A DNA stretch of 64,000 nt from Bacteroidota bacterium. Its GTDB lineage: Bacteria > Bacteroidota > Bacteroidia > Chitinophagales > Chitinophagaceae. The stretch covers positions 1 through 64,000 of the forward strand of contig CANHHX010000004.1 in NCBI GenBank assembly GCA_947461125.1, written 5' to 3'. The position numbers and the translations under genes were made by a program. The notes below the pieces were generated by a model. That model was not told the DNA's origin. It did no database searches and saw nothing but the letters and a program-made list of their open reading frames with translations. Positions 63,075 through 64,000 of the stretch are shown piece by piece (within the stretch, counting starts at the first letter, position 1; every line of letters starts with the position of its first letter).

Positions 63075-64000
63075 ATGGTAAAAATAGATACAATAGAACT
63101 GCCCGATTTTCCGCTTTTGTTAGCGCCCATGGAAGATGTGAGCGACCCTCCCTTTCGAGTGGTATGTAAAGAAAACGGAGCAGATTTAATGTATACCGAA
63201 TTTATTAGCAGCGAAGGCCTGATTAGAGACGCTATTAAAAGCCGTAAAAAGCTAGATATTTTTGATTACGAAAGACCCGTGGGGATTCAAATATTTGGTG
63301 GAGATGAAGACAGTTTGGCACTTGCTGCAAAAATTGTAGACGTAACCAACCCCGATTTACTAGATATTAATTTTGGTTGTCCTGTAAAAAAAGTAGCCGG
63401 CAAAGGAGCGGGCGCTGGTGTTTTAAAAGACCTTGATTTAATGGTACGCTTAACATCTGCGGTTGTAAAAGCTACCAAATTACCCGTTACAGTTAAAACA
63501 AGACTGGGTTGGGATGAAGACAGTAAAAATATTGAAGAAGTAGCGGAGCGCCTACAAGACGTAGGTATTAAAGCACTCAGTATTCACGGACGTACCCGCG
63601 CACAAATGTATAAGGGCGAAGCCGACTGGACTTTAATTGCCAAAGTAAAAAATAACCCACGCATTCATATTCCTATTTTTGGAAATGGAGATATTGATAG
63701 TCCTCAAAAAGCAGTGGCTTATAAAAATAAATATGGCGTTGATGGCGTCATGATTGGTAGAGCAGCGATTGGTTATCCATGGATTTTTAGAGAAATCAAG
63801 CACTATATTAAAACCGGCGAAATCATGGCAGCGCCAACGGTAGCGGAGCGTGTAGCGGTTTGCAGACAACACTTGATACAGTCCGTTGCATGGAAAGGTC
63901 CTGTGGTGGGTATCAACGAAATGAGAAGACATTACGCCAACTATTTAAAAGGATTACCAGGCATTAAAGATTACAGAAATAGACTCGTTACTATTAAAGA
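63075..64000 (+). CDS. dusB: tRNA-dihydrouridine synthase DusB, partial (3' end outside window)
   Basis: At least 308 codons from the ATG at 63075, open to the window edge. It reduces uridine to dihydrouridine in tRNA with FMN. Blocks: LAPMEDVSDPPFR (16-28), DINFGCPVKKVAGKGAGAGV (split; catalytic Cys102), VKTRLGWD, SIHGRTRAQMYKG and GVMIGRAAIGYPW. The length of the family is about 330-340, so little is missing. The DusB subgroup call follows from GCPVKKV and HGRTRxQMYxG. Confidence 0.93.
   Translation, partial: MVKIDTIELPDFPLLLAPMEDVSDPPFRVVCKENGADLMYTEFISSEGLIRDAIKSRKKLDIFDYERPVGIQIFGGDEDSLALAAKIVDVTNPDLLDINFGCPVKKVAGKGAGAGVLKDLDLMVRLTSAVVKATKLPVTVKTRLGWDEDSKNIEEVAERLQDVGIKALSIHGRTRAQMYKGEADWTLIAKVKNNPRIHIPIFGNGDIDSPQKAVAYKNKYGVDGVMIGRAAIGYPWIFREIKHYIKTGEIMAAPTVAERVAVCRQHLIQSVAWKGPVVGINEMRRHYANYLKGLPGIKDYRNRLVTIK

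Overview
The window is chromosomal DNA of an AT-rich member of the Bacteroidota, most likely of the Chitinophagales/Chitinophagaceae type. The reasons are SusC/SusD pairs, lipoproteins whose signal peptides end in a cysteine, a T9SS (Por) sorting tail, a SusR-like regulator, DUF4833/DUF5686/DUF1684 genes, and promoters of the TTTG-N19-TAnnTTTG kind. The lineage is inferred from gene content, not from a marker search. No rRNA, tRNA, insertion sequence, phage or CRISPR was seen. Coding density is high and no stretch over 300 bases lacks a gene.

Bases 1-29,908 are mainly glycan use. A GH3 beta-glucosidase and a GH125 alpha-mannosidase (cut by the window edge) lie on the minus strand. A DUF1684 gene on the plus strand and the SusF gene converge on a two-way terminator. 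Two polysaccharide-utilisation operons follow, both on the minus strand. The first is alpha-amylase (GH13, T9SS-secreted), SusC, SusD, SusE, SusF, for alpha-glucan. The second is SusC, SusD, a surface lipoprotein with three copies of one module, a PKD lipoprotein and two GH16 endoglucanases, for beta-1,3- or mixed-linkage glucan. A divergent SusR-like membrane regulator sits at the head of the second operon. The region between them carries a perfect 17-bp direct repeat, and a shared ACTACA core recurs upstream of the amylase operon. An HmuR/HmuY heme-uptake pair follows.

Bases 30,013-41,921 are more unusual. A YadA-head-like repeat fragment has no start codon. A GHL10-type glycosidase and a CBM9-like protein form a minus-strand pair. 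Divergent from them is a plus-strand cluster of a type best known from Planctomycetes: a PSCyt1/DUF1549/DUF1553 protein, a DUF1501 protein, a beta-propeller, a membrane c-type cytochrome fused to several interaction domains, and a periplasmic amidohydrolase. This is the best candidate here for an undescribed extracytoplasmic pathway. Its substrate cannot be read from sequence.

Bases 41,956-64,000 are mostly housekeeping. A tightly packed minus-strand run encodes DUF502, SerC, a DUF5686 outer-membrane protein, DUF4833, DUF1015 and a long-chain acyl-CoA ligase. A TetR-controlled RND efflux operon follows, with a textbook promoter overlapped by a perfect inverted repeat. Then come AIM24-like and TIGR02757 genes, a small protein gene, a cysteine-rich secreted peptide, a YjjG-type nucleotidase, an SDR oxidoreductase, phospholipid genes (Psd, CdsA), DUF2007, a CPBP protease and the start of a dus gene.
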